A stretch of DNA of 64,000 bases. Origin: Brevibacterium sp. CBA3109. Lineage in GTDB: Bacteria; Actinomycetota; Actinomycetes; Actinomycetales; Brevibacteriaceae. The DNA lies in NCBI RefSeq assembly GCF_040256645.1, contig NZ_CP158281.1:1240001-1304000 (forward strand), read 5' to 3'. The notes under the pieces are model-generated. The model saw only the letters and a list, made by a program, of their open reading frames with translations. It searched no databases and was not told the origin of the DNA. Made by a program: the position numbers and the translations under genes. This document shows, piece by piece, positions 26,879-35,752 of this stretch. How positions within the stretch are numbered: position 1 is the first letter of the stretch; each line of letters opens with the position of its first letter.

Positions 26879-28006
26879 TCAGAACAGTGCTTCCTGGGGT
26901 GGGGGAGTCAGGCTTGCGGCGTGTGTGAGGGTCGACGACGCCGCTGCAGCCTGCATACGGTCCTTACGCCTGGTCATCGGGTAATCATCGTCGGCGGAGC
27001 CGCGCAGGTCGTAGGTGTCGATGAGCGGGTTGATGCGTCGACTCAGCCAAGCACGGTAGTCCTTCGACGCATAAGAGGACTTCGCATACATGCGACGGTA
27101 GCGGGGCAGCAGTTCCGGATGCTCACGTTCCAGCCAGGCGAAGAACCATTCGCGGGCACCCGGACGCAGATGTAGGGCTCCATAGACCACCCTGCTCGCA
27201 CCTGCTTCTTTGATGGCGCGAAGCGCGGCATCAAGATGGTCCACCGAGTCGGTGAGCTTGGGCATCACCGGCATGAGGAAGACGGTGACATCGAAGCCGA
27301 GGTTCGCGGCCGCGCGTACTGTGGCCAGGCGTGCTGTTGTCGTCGGTGTGCCTGGCTCGATCGTCTGCTGGAGGGCGTCATCGTACACGGCGATGGACAT
27401 GCTGATCTCCACGTCGACGTCCTCTTTGGCGCGGGCGAGCAGCGGCAGGTCGCGGCGCAGCAGGGTGCCCTTTGTCAGAACCGACATCGCAGTCCCGTGT
27501 TCGGCCAAGGCGGTGATGATACCCGGCATGAGTGAGTAGCGACCCTCAGCGCGTTGGTAGGGGTCCGTGTTCGTACCTAAGGCAACCAGCTCACGTGACC
27601 ACTTCGGTTTGGCGACCTCGGCAGCGAGGACCTCTGGGGTGTTGACCTTGACGATGACCTGCCGGTCGAAATCCTCACCGGAGTCGAGGTCGAGGTAGCG
27701 ATGGGTGCTGCGGGCGAAGCAGTATACGCAGGCGTGAGAACACCCGCGGTAGGGGTTGATCGTCCAGGTGAAAGGCATCGAGCTGGCGGCTGGCACCTTG
27801 TTCAGGGCTGACTTGGCCAACACTTCGTGGAAGGTGACGCCGGCGAACTCCGGTGTTCGAACACTGCGCACCAGGCCCTTGAGGCCGAAGAGTTCGGCAG
27901 GCGGGGCATCGGCGCCGGCGGCCTCAGTGCCGGCCTCAGTGTCGGCGTCTGATCCGGCGTCTGCTCCGGAAGTCGGGTCAAGCGCGCTCTGCTGATTCCA
28001 CCTCAT
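26879..28006 (-). CDS. Rv2578c-type radical SAM protein (SplB-like)
   Basis: A 375-aa radical SAM enzyme. The 4Fe-4S motif is CSHACVYC (residues about 90-97) in the context NPYRGCSHACVYCFAR, the hallmark of the Rv2578c/SplB-like branch related to spore photoproduct lyase. The remainder is a TIM-barrel-like fold with SMPFTWTINPYRG before and GALHLRPGAREWFF after. The reaction is not established; DNA-related roles have been suggested for the wider group. A GAAC-N4-GTTC palindrome of the actinobacterial LexA-box type lies 11-22 nt before the start, pointing to damage-inducible expression. Confidence 0.88.
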   Translation of the reverse strand: MRWNQQSALDPTSGADAGSDADTEAGTEAAGADAPPAELFGLKGLVRSVRTPEFAGVTFHEVLAKSALNKVPAASSMPFTWTINPYRGCSHACVYCFARSTHRYLDLDSGEDFDRQVIVKVNTPEVLAAEVAKPKWSRELVALGTNTDPYQRAEGRYSLMPGIITALAEHGTAMSVLTKGTLLRRDLPLLARAKEDVDVEISMSIAVYDDALQQTIEPGTPTTTARLATVRAAANLGFDVTVFLMPVMPKLTDSVDHLDAALRAIKEAGASRVVYGALHLRPGAREWFFAWLEREHPELLPRYRRMYAKSSYASKDYRAWLSRRINPLIDTYDLRGSADDDYPMTRRKDRMQAAAASSTLTHAASLTPPPQEALF

Positions 28007-28016
28007 GACTACATTC

Positions 28017-28028
28017 GAACACGTGTTC
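28017..28028 (-). promoter_or_regulatory. LexA/SOS-box-like palindrome
   Basis: GAACACGTGTTC, a perfect 12-bp palindrome preceded by TC and matching the actinobacterial SOS core GAAC-N4-GTTC. It lies immediately upstream of the radical SAM gene. Confidence 0.65.
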
Positions 28029-28069
28029 TAGTCGAAGTCAATGGCATGTGCGGCGGTCGTGAATGCGCG

Positions 28070-28597
28070 CTATGAGACCGTCATGCCCTTGAATTCGCTG
28101 CGGTGGAACACGAGTGCGTCGCTGTCTGATCCGGCATCAGCGCCGACATCAGCGCTGCTGGTGTCGAGGACCTCCAGCAGTGCGACAGTGTGATCGCCAG
28201 CTTCGACCTCGTTGTAGAGGCGCGTCCACAGGCGGGCGGGACTGCCCGGAATGGTCAGCGCGCCATCGGCAGTGATCTCGGGGTCGATCCCAGCGAAACG
28301 CGATGCGCGGTCTTTCGACGCCAACTGCCTGGCCAGGAGTGACTGATGGGTGCCGAGGAGGGAGATCCCCAGCGCGGGCGCAGTCCGCAGGAGTGGCCAC
28401 GTGCTCGAGGTGGTCTGGACCGCGACGCTGATCAACGGCGGGTCGAGTGAGACACCCGCAGTCACCGTCGAGGCGACCAGCCCGAGGGGAGCTCCGGCGA
28501 CCTCCGCTCCGATGAGTGCGACACCCTGTGGGAAATGCGAAAAGGTCTCGCGCAGAGCATCCGGTGACACAGCTGCGGCTCGTGTGATCGTCGTCAT
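28070..28597 (-). CDS. flavin reductase family protein (HpaC/NtaB-like)
   Basis: A 175-aa FMN-binding split-barrel reductase: RETFSHFPQGVALIGAEV, GLVASTVTAGVSLDPPLISVAVQ and LLGTHQSLLARQLA are family hallmarks. It supplies reduced flavin to a two-component monooxygenase. The start has GGAGG upstream. Divergent from the remnants of an LLM-class flavin-dependent monooxygenase, which was probably its partner; the reductase frame is intact, leaving it apparently orphaned. Confidence 0.9.
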   Translation of the reverse strand: MTTITRAAAVSPDALRETFSHFPQGVALIGAEVAGAPLGLVASTVTAGVSLDPPLISVAVQTTSSTWPLLRTAPALGISLLGTHQSLLARQLASKDRASRFAGIDPEITADGALTIPGSPARLWTRLYNEVEAGDHTVALLEVLDTSSADVGADAGSDSDALVFHRSEFKGMTVS

Positions 28598-28678
28598 GAA
28601 CTTGCCTCCGGTGGAATGTGAGTGTTGCGGCGCTGTGAATGATGAAGTTTACTGCTCAACAATACCCCACTGGTCTTG

Positions 28679-28691
28679 TGTGATCATCACA
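28679..28691. promoter_or_regulatory. 13-bp perfect palindrome in the flavin reductase upstream region
   Basis: TGTGAT-C-ATCACA, 82 bp upstream of the flavin reductase start and between it and the decayed transporter/monooxygenase genes. Candidate operator of the former divergent cluster. Confidence 0.5.
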
Positions 28692-28949
28692 GATTTTGAG
28701 GACAAGCACATCCGTCTAGAACGCCATCCGGTCATCGTGTGTTCCAATATGACGATCAAAGTCCCACAGTGACAGGGCTGCGGCACGGGTCACGGCGGAG
28801 TCCCTGGATTGCTCAACGAAACGTCGACTCTGATGAGGAATCTGACTCAGATGAGAACCCTGACCATGCCGATGAGGGATACCCCCATGCCACAGTCCTC
28901 CGTAGCGGAGACGATCACCCAGGGCCCACCTCGGCGGCTCCTGGACGGG

Positions 28950-29615
28950 AAGAAGCGGGTCCTCACCTCGGCGATGCTGGTGGCACTGGGACTGTGGATC
29001 CGCCTCGGCGTCTCCGATGCTCCAGCGTTCAAGGAACTCAAGGACTCCGGCAACGTCGCCAAAACACCCCTGCACGACGCCCTGACCAAATTCCCGCGGC
29101 TCCTCCTCGTGACAAGTGGACTCCACTTGGCGCAGAACAGCGTCTTCTACCTCATCACCGTCTACACGCTCAGCTACCTGGCCGATAACCGTGATGACTC
29201 GACCGCCGGTGTCACCGCCGTCATGATCGCCTCCGCCATCGGCCTGTTCACCGAGCCCCTTTGGGGGGGGGCTCTGACAAAGTCGCTCGTAAGCGCGTGA
29301 GAATTGGAGGCATCATCGGTATGAACCTCGCCCACGACGCCATCTACGGACCTCAGGCAGCCTGGTTCGCCGAACAGTTCCCCATCGAGATCCGTTACTC
29401 AGGAGTCAACATGGGCTGCCAGTTGGGCACCGTCATCGGCGCGGCCATCATGCCGACGGTCGCGGCTCTGCTCTGCGTCGTCGGTCGCCACTCGTCGTCG
29501 GCCGCCACTCGCCGTGGCAGATCTGCGGCTACCTCACGCTGCTGTGCCTGCTCTCACTCATCGCGGCACTGGTGGCGAAGGGCCCCGCTGGTGAGCTGGC
29601 GACCAGGGACCAGAC
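28950..29615 (+). pseudogene. MHS-family MFS transporter remnant
   Basis: The first recognisable part is helix 6 and the central loop (LVALGLWIRLGVSDAPAFKEL), then helix 7 (LLVTSGLHLAQNSVFYLITVY) and helix 8. A 9-G run at 29263-29271 marks a frameshift, after which SDKVARKRVRIGG continues; this jumps directly to helix 10-11 sequence (AAWFAEQFPIEIRYSGVNMG), so an internal piece is missing. A further frame change near 29480-29520 precedes the end (YLTLLCLLSLIAALVAKG). The first five helices are absent. MHS transporters import organic acids. Confidence 0.82.
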
Positions 29616-30933
29616 CTCTGGCGCCATCCCGAACCCAGGGTCGAGGAATTCACCCAGTTGTCCCTCTGGACGGATCTGGCCAAGACTCTCGCGCGAGGAG
29701 GATTCTCCTCCCTGTTCCTCTCCGACATCCTCGGCGTCTACGACATCGACAACGGCAACGCCGAGGAGACAAACCGTGGGGGGAGTCCAGTTCCCCCTTC
29801 TCGACCAGCTCGTCGCAGTCCCCGCCATGGCCGCAGCGACGAAGACGCTGGGATTCGTCGCAACCGCCTCGGTGGCCTACGAACAGCCCTACCTGCTGGC
29901 CCGGACACTGACGACCCTCGACCACTTCACCAATGGGCGCGTGGCCTGGAACATCGTCACCAGCTACGTCGACTCCACGGCACGCAACCTGGGACTCGAG
30001 GGCCAGAATCCCCACGATGAACGCTACGACCGGGCCGATGAGCGCATGGACGTCATGTACAAACTCTTCGAAGGCTCGATCACCCCCGAGGCGCTGCGCG
30101 CCGACGCCGAGGAAAACGTGTTCGTCGATCCCGAGCCGGTCCACGACATCAACCACCAAAGCAAGTTCTTCACCCTTCCCCGGCAGGCGCTCGCCGTGCC
30201 TGGACCTCAGGGGACACCGCTGCTGTTCCAGGCCGGTGCCTCAAAGCGCGGACAGGAGTTCGCCCTCGACCACGCCGAGGCGATCTTCTTCTCCGGTCCC
30301 ACACCGCAGATCCTGCGCACCTGAGTCGACAAGGTCCGCGACGGCCTCGAGGAACGAGGACGGTCCCGCGACAGCGTGAAGATCTTCGCGCTAGCCACCG
30401 CCATCGTCGACGGCACCGAGGAAGCAGCCGAACTCAGGCTTGCCGACTACACACGCTATGTCGACACCGAATCCGCGCTCTCGCTCTTCGGCGGCTGGAC
30501 CGGCGTCGACCTCTCCGGCACCAAGCCGGACGACCCGCTGGAGCACGTGGCCACCGAGGCGAATCAGTTCGCGCTCGCCTCCTTCACCACCCTGGCCGGT
30601 GATAGGACCTGGACCATCCGCAACCTTGCCGAGTTCGTCGCCATCGGCGGACGCGGACCCGTCATCACCAGCTCACCCGCGACGATTGCCGACGAGTTGG
30701 AACGCTGGATGTCCGAGGCCGACATCGACGGATTCAACATCGCCGCTGCCGTGCGCCCAGCCGACGCCGAACGATTCACGAAATATGTCTCGCCCGAACT
30801 GCGCCGCCGCGGTCTCCTGCCCGAACCGGTCGAGTGCGCGACCGCCCGCGAACAGCTCACCGGACAGGGCCCCCACCTGGCCGATGACCATAAGGGTGCC
30901 GGATTCCGCTTGGGTGCCAACGCTCTCGTGTGA
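29616..30933 (+). pseudogene. LLM-class flavin-dependent monooxygenase (NtaA/SnaA/DszA-like), disrupted
   Basis: Begins mid-gene at LWRHPEPRVEEFTQLSLWTDLA; the usual first about 20 residues are missing. GFSSLFLSDILGVYDIDNG, FPLLDQLVAVPAMAAAT, YEQPYLLARTLTTLDHFTNGR and NIVTSYVDSTARNLGLEG identify the NtaA-type subgroup. A single-base indel in the 6-G run at 29778-29783 shifts the frame, and an in-frame TGA lies at 30322-30324, after which the homologous sequence resumes (VDKVRDGLEERGR). The C-terminal part to 30933 is otherwise well preserved. Together with the adjacent flavin reductase it would have been a two-component desulfonating, denitrifying or ring-opening oxygenase. Confidence 0.88.
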
Positions 30934-31031
30934 GCTGGTCGCTGCGACCCTGCGAGTTCATCCACCGGTGACTTCTGGTGGATAATGGTCTGCGGCCATT
31001 TTCCGATCCGCCGATTGACCAAGGATCCCGC

Positions 31032-32342
31032 ATGAGCGCAGCGACGCCCCAGACATCCGCCGAGACCACCTCGGCACCCGCCTACAAACGCAAGGCACTC
31101 TTCGCCGCTGCTGTCGGATACGGGCTCGACGGCTTCGACCTGCTCATTCTCAGCTTCGCACTGGGTGGAATCATCGCCACCTTCGGGCTCAGCGATGTCG
31201 AGGCGGGATCGCTGTCGACGATCACCCTCTTCGGCGCAGTCCTCGGCGGTATCGTCTTCGGTTCCCTGGCCGACAGCTACGGACGCGTGAAGGTTCTGAC
31301 TTGGACCGTTCTCGTCTTCGCCGTGTTCACCGGCCTGAGTGCTGTCGCCCAGGGGTACTGGGACATGGCCGCCTATCGGTTCATCGCCGGCATCGGAATC
31401 GGCGGTGAGTTCGGCATCGGCATGGCGTTGGCCGCCGAAGCGGTCCCGGCCCATCAGCGTGCCCGCGCCACATCATGGGTCGGTGTGGGATTCCAGATCG
31501 GCGTCTTCGCCGCCGCAATCGTCGCAGCTCCCGTCATAGCGTTGTGGGGGTGGCGAGCACTCTTCGTCATCGGGCTGTTCCCGGCCGTCTTCGCCTTCGC
31601 CATCCGCCGAGGTGTCGAGGAACCGGACAAGTTCGTGCAGTCTCGGCAGGGTCATGAAGTGGGGGAGTCGGAGGGCCCAGGGGAGTCGGAGGGCTCGGAG
31701 TCCGACGGTGCCGGCGCACCCGCAGTGAACCTTCCGACCTTCGGCGCGAAAATCCGTGCGCTGGTCAGGGACTAAGCGACCGCGAAGATCACGTTCGCGC
31801 TCATCGTCCTCTCGACGGTGCAGAACTTCGGATACTTCGGCATCATCGCCTGGCTGCCGAACTACCTCTCCGAGAAGATGGAGCTCGGTGTGACGAAGGG
31901 ATCGCTGTGGACTGCGGTCACGGTGATCGGAATGCTCGCCGGCATCCTCATCTTCGGTCAGGTCGCCGATCGATTGGGCAGGCGTCCGGCGTTCTGGATC
32001 TTTCAGGCCGGAGCTATCGTCTCGATCCTGGTGTACAGCCAAATGACCGATCCCACCGCGCTGCTGGTGGGAGGATTCTTCATGGGAGCCTTCGCCAACG
32101 GCATGCTGGGCGGGCACGGGGCACTGCTGGCAGAGATGTACCCGACGCAGGTGCGAGCCACAGCACAGAACGTCGTTTTCAACATCGGACGTGCCCTGGG
32201 CGGACTTGCACCCGTGGTCATCGCCCTGCTCGCCGACTCCTTCGGGTTCGCGTTCGCACTCGCGCTGCTGCCGATCATCTACATCATCCAGTTCCTCGCC
32301 ATGTTCCTGTTGCCGGAGAAGCGCGGCATCGAACTGGAATAG
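31032..32342 (+). pseudogene. MFS transporter (AAHS-like) with in-frame stop codon
   Basis: A 12-helix MFS gene of 437 codons read continuously in one frame except for TAA at 31773-31775. The first half has DGFDLLILSFALGGI, GSLADSYGRVKVL and RFIAGIGIGGEFGIGMALAAE (aromatic/organic acid:H+ symporter type); the second half has VADRLGRRPAFWIF and GHGALLAEMYPTQVRAT. The stop falls in the central cytoplasmic loop, after an acidic Gly/Ser/Glu-rich stretch. The ATG at 31032 has AAGGA upstream. One substitution would restore the gene, so this is either recent decay or a sequencing error. Confidence 0.85.
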
Positions 32343-32380
32343 CGGCATCGAACTGGAATAGCGGCATCGAACTGGAGCGG
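32324..32380. repeat. 19-bp triple tandem repeat across the MFS stop codon
   Basis: Three units (32324-32342, 32343-32361, 32362-32380), the first two identical. The first ends with the gene's own terminal codons and TAG stop; the second duplicates them. Confidence 0.9.
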
Positions 32381-32420
32381 GCAGGCCCGTCCGGCCAGGG
32401 ACGGTCGGAGCATTCCCGCG

Positions 32421-32476
32421 TCATTGTGGCCTAGCGTTCGAAATTACCCAGGTTGTCGAACGCTAGGCCACAATGA
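32421..32476. repeat. 56-bp palindromic element, copy 1
   Basis: A perfect 21-bp inverted repeat (32421-32441 with 32456-32476) around a 14-bp spacer. Located 79 bp beyond the transporter relic and 80 bp from the 3' end of the DUF559 gene. No T-run follows. Confidence 0.9.
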
Positions 32477-32555
32477 TGAGCACTCGACCAGCCAGAACTT
32501 CGCAGGGAGGGACACCTAGGGGAGAGCCACTCAGAAAAGGTTTGTGCCCTCGCCG

Positions 32556-33539
32556 CTATGTGAGGTGGTGCTTGAGAATTCTTGCGAATTGCATCATGTT
32601 GGTTTTCTTCGACACTCTGAGCACGGTCCAGCCTGCGGCGTTCAGCGCCTCTAACCGACGATTGTCCGCGGCGAACTGTGCGTCGGAGCTTCGGTGGTGG
32701 TCACCTTCATACTCGATTGCCACCTTCTTCTCGGGGTATCCGAGGTCGGGGTGGAGCACGCCGGGTACGACTGAACAGCGGATGGCAGGATGGATGACAG
32801 GTTCAGGGAAGCCATGATTGATCAGCCAGAGTCGTAGCCAGGTTTCACGCGGAGAGTCGACGCCTTCACGCATCATTTCAAGAGCGCTTTCCGTAGTCTT
32901 CCTGTCGTGAATGCGGTCACGGTCGGTGACCTCTCTCCTCAGCGACGACAGCGAGGTAAGAGCCTCACCATGCCACGGGCCGATTGCTGCCTCGCCGAGC
33001 GTTGTGAGTTCAGCGACGTTCAGAATCGGGGCAAGCTCGACGAAAAGCTGCGGCACAGATATGAGTGGCAAGTCGAAGAAGCTCGAGGTCCTCAACTCTT
33101 TGTACCGGTGGAGTGCTACCCCGGGTCGAGTCATCGACGCGTTGAGTGCTGGGGTAACGACATGCACGCTCCGCTCATTCAGGTGAGCTGGGAGGGGGAG
33201 CCCATAGAGTCGTGCAGCGGTGAGATTGCACCCGGCGACTTCGTCGTCGAGCTTGAGCATGGCTTTCACATGCATCTGCTTCCGCAGCCACTGGTGATCA
33301 GCCCACAGCGGGGCGATGACAGAGGTCTCGGGCTGAGTGTCGATCCAGATACCGCGAATGAGCTGAACATACCTGGAGTCGGTTCGCAGCCGATACGGGC
33401 TGATGCCACGGGCGGACGCTTCGTGGCGGGTGAATGGCACAGGAGCGGTGAGGAACTGGACTGGGCGGTTCCCGGTCAGGCGGTGGTGATCTAGTGGCGC
33501 TGGGCTGGACTGTCCTGCCATGTCGTGGTCGGTCTTCAT
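32556..33539 (-). CDS. DUF559/Vsr-like endonuclease-domain protein
   Basis: A 327-aa protein. The C-terminal about 100 aa carry a PD-(D/E)xK-like DUF559 domain: LHPDLGYPEKKVAIEYEGDHH with the D ... EYEG pattern, and GWTVLRVS. The N-terminal half resembles the winged-helix region common in actinobacterial proteins of this type, often annotated as AbiEi-like (YRLRTDSRYVQLIRGIW). No antitoxin or toxin partner is adjacent. The open frame continues to 33875 but runs through unrelated sequence; the ATG at 33539 (MKTDHDM) is the best start, without a strong RBS. Flanked on both sides by copies of a 56-bp palindromic element. Confidence 0.72.
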   Translation of the reverse strand: MKTDHDMAGQSSPAPLDHHRLTGNRPVQFLTAPVPFTRHEASARGISPYRLRTDSRYVQLIRGIWIDTQPETSVIAPLWADHQWLRKQMHVKAMLKLDDEVAGCNLTAARLYGLPLPAHLNERSVHVVTPALNASMTRPGVALHRYKELRTSSFFDLPLISVPQLFVELAPILNVAELTTLGEAAIGPWHGEALTSLSSLRREVTDRDRIHDRKTTESALEMMREGVDSPRETWLRLWLINHGFPEPVIHPAIRCSVVPGVLHPDLGYPEKKVAIEYEGDHHRSSDAQFAADNRRLEALNAAGWTVLRVSKKTNMMQFARILKHHLT

Positions 33540-33741
33540 AACCAGTGACAGTGACACTTTCCCACCTGCAACGGAACAATGAGGAGCGTGCCTGTGGAGG
33601 AAGATCTGGCATCCACAGGCCATTTGCACATGAGTGGTGGCCCCCGCCATGGAGCTGTGCACGCGAGTTGAAGGCAGGTTCGGCCCCGTCAGCTCGGACG
33701 AAGGTCGTGCAAAGGCCAACGACTTTCGGACGTATGCTGCG

Positions 33742-33797
33742 TCATTGTGGGCCGGCGTTCGAAATATCCCCAATAGTCGCACGCAAGTCCACATCGA
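33742..33797. repeat. 56-bp palindromic element, copy 2 (diverged)
   Basis: Same length and order as the element at 32421-32476: left arm 18 of 21 identical, right arm 16 of 21. The inverted-repeat pairing is partly lost. It lies upstream of the DUF559 gene start, so the two copies bracket that gene. Confidence 0.75.
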
Positions 33798-33934
33798 CGT
33801 CGGTATCACGGAGGCACATCGACGGCGGCCAGGCGGCATATCGGGCCAGTCCCAACGGGGACGATCGGCGTCCATGACATATTGTGACGGCCGGGGCGCC
33901 GGGCTGGGGCTTGCCCAGACAATACTGAGTCATT

Positions 33935-35437
33935 GTGAATAGTCCAGAACCTGCCGGTACTTCGGCACACGCACCAGATACCACCTGCCGAGACGATGGA
34001 ACGCGAACAAGCGAGGGAGGGGCGTCCCCACGGATCATCCGCAGCGCCTCGGACATCCACTCCGTCCTCGCCGAATTCGGGTCCCAGGGCACGAAGACCA
34101 AGGCGGTCATCATCCTCGCCCTGGGTGGGATCTTCATGGATGCCTACGACTTCTCATCCTTGGCCTTCGGCATCACCGCGATCAAGGAGCAGTTCGGGCT
34201 CTCGGGCTTCATGACCGGGCTCGTCAACGCCTCGATCATGGTCGGAGCCGTCATCGGTGCACTGTTCGGCGGATACCTCGTCGACCGCTTCGGGCGCTAC
34301 AAACTGTTCATGGCCGATATGGTCTTCTTCGTCGTCGCCGCCATCGGCTGTGCCGTGGCCCCCGACGAATGGGTTCTCATCTTCTTCCGCTTCGTCATGG
34401 GCATCGGCGTCGGGCTCGATCTGCCCGTGGCGATGGCCTTCCTCGCCGAATTCTCCAAGCTCAAGGGCAAGGGCAACCGTTCGCAGCGCGTCAATGCCTG
34501 GTCTCCTGCCTGGTACATCGCCACAGGAATCGGCTACCTCGTCGTCCTCATCATCTTCATCAGCCTGCCCTATGACCAGCACGCCATCCTGTGGCGCCTC
34601 GTGGTGGGCTTCGGTGCGGTCCCAGCACTCGTGGTGCTCATCGTCCGCCGCCGCTACCTCGCCGAATCACCCGAATGGCTCGCGAACCAGGGCGACCTGC
34701 GCGCGGCAGTTGACGTCATGCGCTCACACCACAACCTCGACGTGGAACTCGCCGCGGATGTGGGCACCGCAGGGACAGGCACACCCGCGGTGTCGAAGAG
34801 CGGCGGCAAGTGGAGCGGGTTCGCGGAACTCTTCGCCCCGCAGTATCGTGTGCGCACGATCGTCGCACTGTGCGTGTCGGTGTTCTCCACCTTCGGGTAC
34901 AACGCCGTCGCCTACGGCACCCCGCTGATCATCACGACCCTGTTCCACCAGACGCCACTGGTCACGATCATCGCCTCGCTCGTCATCAACCTCGGATTCG
35001 GAGCCATCGGCGGACTGCTGGGCATGACGATCGTCAATCGTTTCGGCACCCGCCGCATCACCCTCGTGGGCTTCGTGATCCAGGCAGTGGCACTGGCTCT
35101 GCTGGCCATCGTCGGCATCCCGACCGGTGCTCTCGTGCTCGTTTCCGTGGCGATGCTCGCGGCCTTCGTCTTCGCCCAGGCCGGTGGGCCAGGAGCCAAC
35201 CTGATGAACTACGCGACCCTGTCCTACCCGACGAGGCTGCGCGGAATCGGCATCGGCTTCAACCAGTCCGTGCTGCGTGCGTTTTCGATCGTCTCCCTCA
35301 TCATGTTCCCGATTCTGGCCGGCTCCATGGGCACCGGCGTCTTCTGGATCGTCGCCTGTGCACCCTTGGCCGGCGCGATCGCAGTGGGCATCGTCAAGTG
35401 GGATCCGACGGCGAAGGACGTCGAAGAGGAGCTGTGA
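33935..35437 (+). CDS. MFS transporter, sugar/organic acid type
   Basis: A 500-aa MFS transporter with an about 50-aa hydrophilic N-terminus and twelve helices. GGYLVDRFGRYKLFM and RFVMGIGVGLDLPVAMAFLAEF are the loop 2-3 and helix 4-5 signatures; the central PEWLANQGDL motif and the second-half signature NRFGTRRITLVG are also present. Annotation as a metabolite/H+ symporter is safe; the substrate is unknown. GTG start at 33935 lacks a clear RBS, and a start further in is possible. Followed by a strong terminator. Confidence 0.85.
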   Translation: MNSPEPAGTSAHAPDTTCRDDGTRTSEGGASPRIIRSASDIHSVLAEFGSQGTKTKAVIILALGGIFMDAYDFSSLAFGITAIKEQFGLSGFMTGLVNASIMVGAVIGALFGGYLVDRFGRYKLFMADMVFFVVAAIGCAVAPDEWVLIFFRFVMGIGVGLDLPVAMAFLAEFSKLKGKGNRSQRVNAWSPAWYIATGIGYLVVLIIFISLPYDQHAILWRLVVGFGAVPALVVLIVRRRYLAESPEWLANQGDLRAAVDVMRSHHNLDVELAADVGTAGTGTPAVSKSGGKWSGFAELFAPQYRVRTIVALCVSVFSTFGYNAVAYGTPLIITTLFHQTPLVTIIASLVINLGFGAIGGLLGMTIVNRFGTRRITLVGFVIQAVALALLAIVGIPTGALVLVSVAMLAAFVFAQAGGPGANLMNYATLSYPTRLRGIGIGFNQSVLRAFSIVSLIMFPILAGSMGTGVFWIVACAPLAGAIAVGIVKWDPTAKDVEEEL

Positions 35438-35465
35438 CGCTCTGACGCAGGAATTGAGTGCACTC

Positions 35466-35504
35466 GGGCGCCATCGGCTGATTGTCAGCCGGTGGCGCCC
35501 TTTC
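35466..35504 (+). terminator. Rho-independent-type terminator after the MFS gene
   Basis: A 16-bp stem (35466-35481 with 35485-35500) with a single G-T wobble and a 3-nt loop, followed by TTTCTC. Confidence 0.88.
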
Positions 35505-35522
35505 TCTCGCATAGCGAGATAA

Positions 35523-35532
35523 TGGTATGCCA
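35523..35532. promoter_or_regulatory. GntR/FadR-like half-palindrome, site 1
   Basis: TGGTATGCCA, related to FCD-domain GntR operator cores (TGGTATACCA-like); a second copy lies 180 bp downstream, both upstream of the NCS1 permease. Confidence 0.4.
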
Positions 35533-35689
35533 AAAAATGACGCTCATTTCAGCAATCGACGAGCCTGTGGTCAGCGATCTTGTGTCCCGCGCAACCGTTG
35601 TCGTAGAGCATTTCAGCGTGGATTTCCGAGCAGGTCCATTGCGTGTGATCTGTGACTCAGGTTACGCTGACCGGGACAGAAATCACCAC

Positions 35690-35701
35690 CACAGCGCTGT
35701 G
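35690..35701. promoter_or_regulatory. 12-bp perfect palindrome before the NCS1 permease
   Basis: CACAGCGCTGTG, 52 bp before the permease start, close to GntR-like site 2. Candidate operator. Confidence 0.4.
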
Positions 35702-35711
35702 ATCCGACATG

Positions 35712-35721
35712 TGGTATCCCA
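35712..35721. promoter_or_regulatory. GntR/FadR-like half-palindrome, site 2
   Basis: TGGTATCCCA, 32 bp before the NCS1 permease start, differing from site 1 at one central base. Confidence 0.45.
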
Positions 35722-35752
35722 GGGGTGTGCTTTTCAGATGTGAGGGACCCCC

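Noticed and set aside
28716-29126. 136-aa minus-strand ORF
   Set aside because: Lies antisense to the transporter remnant; no convincing family signature.
32907-33494. 195-aa ORF on the plus strand
   Set aside because: Antisense to the DUF559 gene; the minus-strand product has recognisable conserved motifs and this one has none.
35492-35743. 83-aa ORF before the NCS1 permease
   Set aside because: No recognisable similarity, starts inside the terminator, and covers a probable regulatory region.
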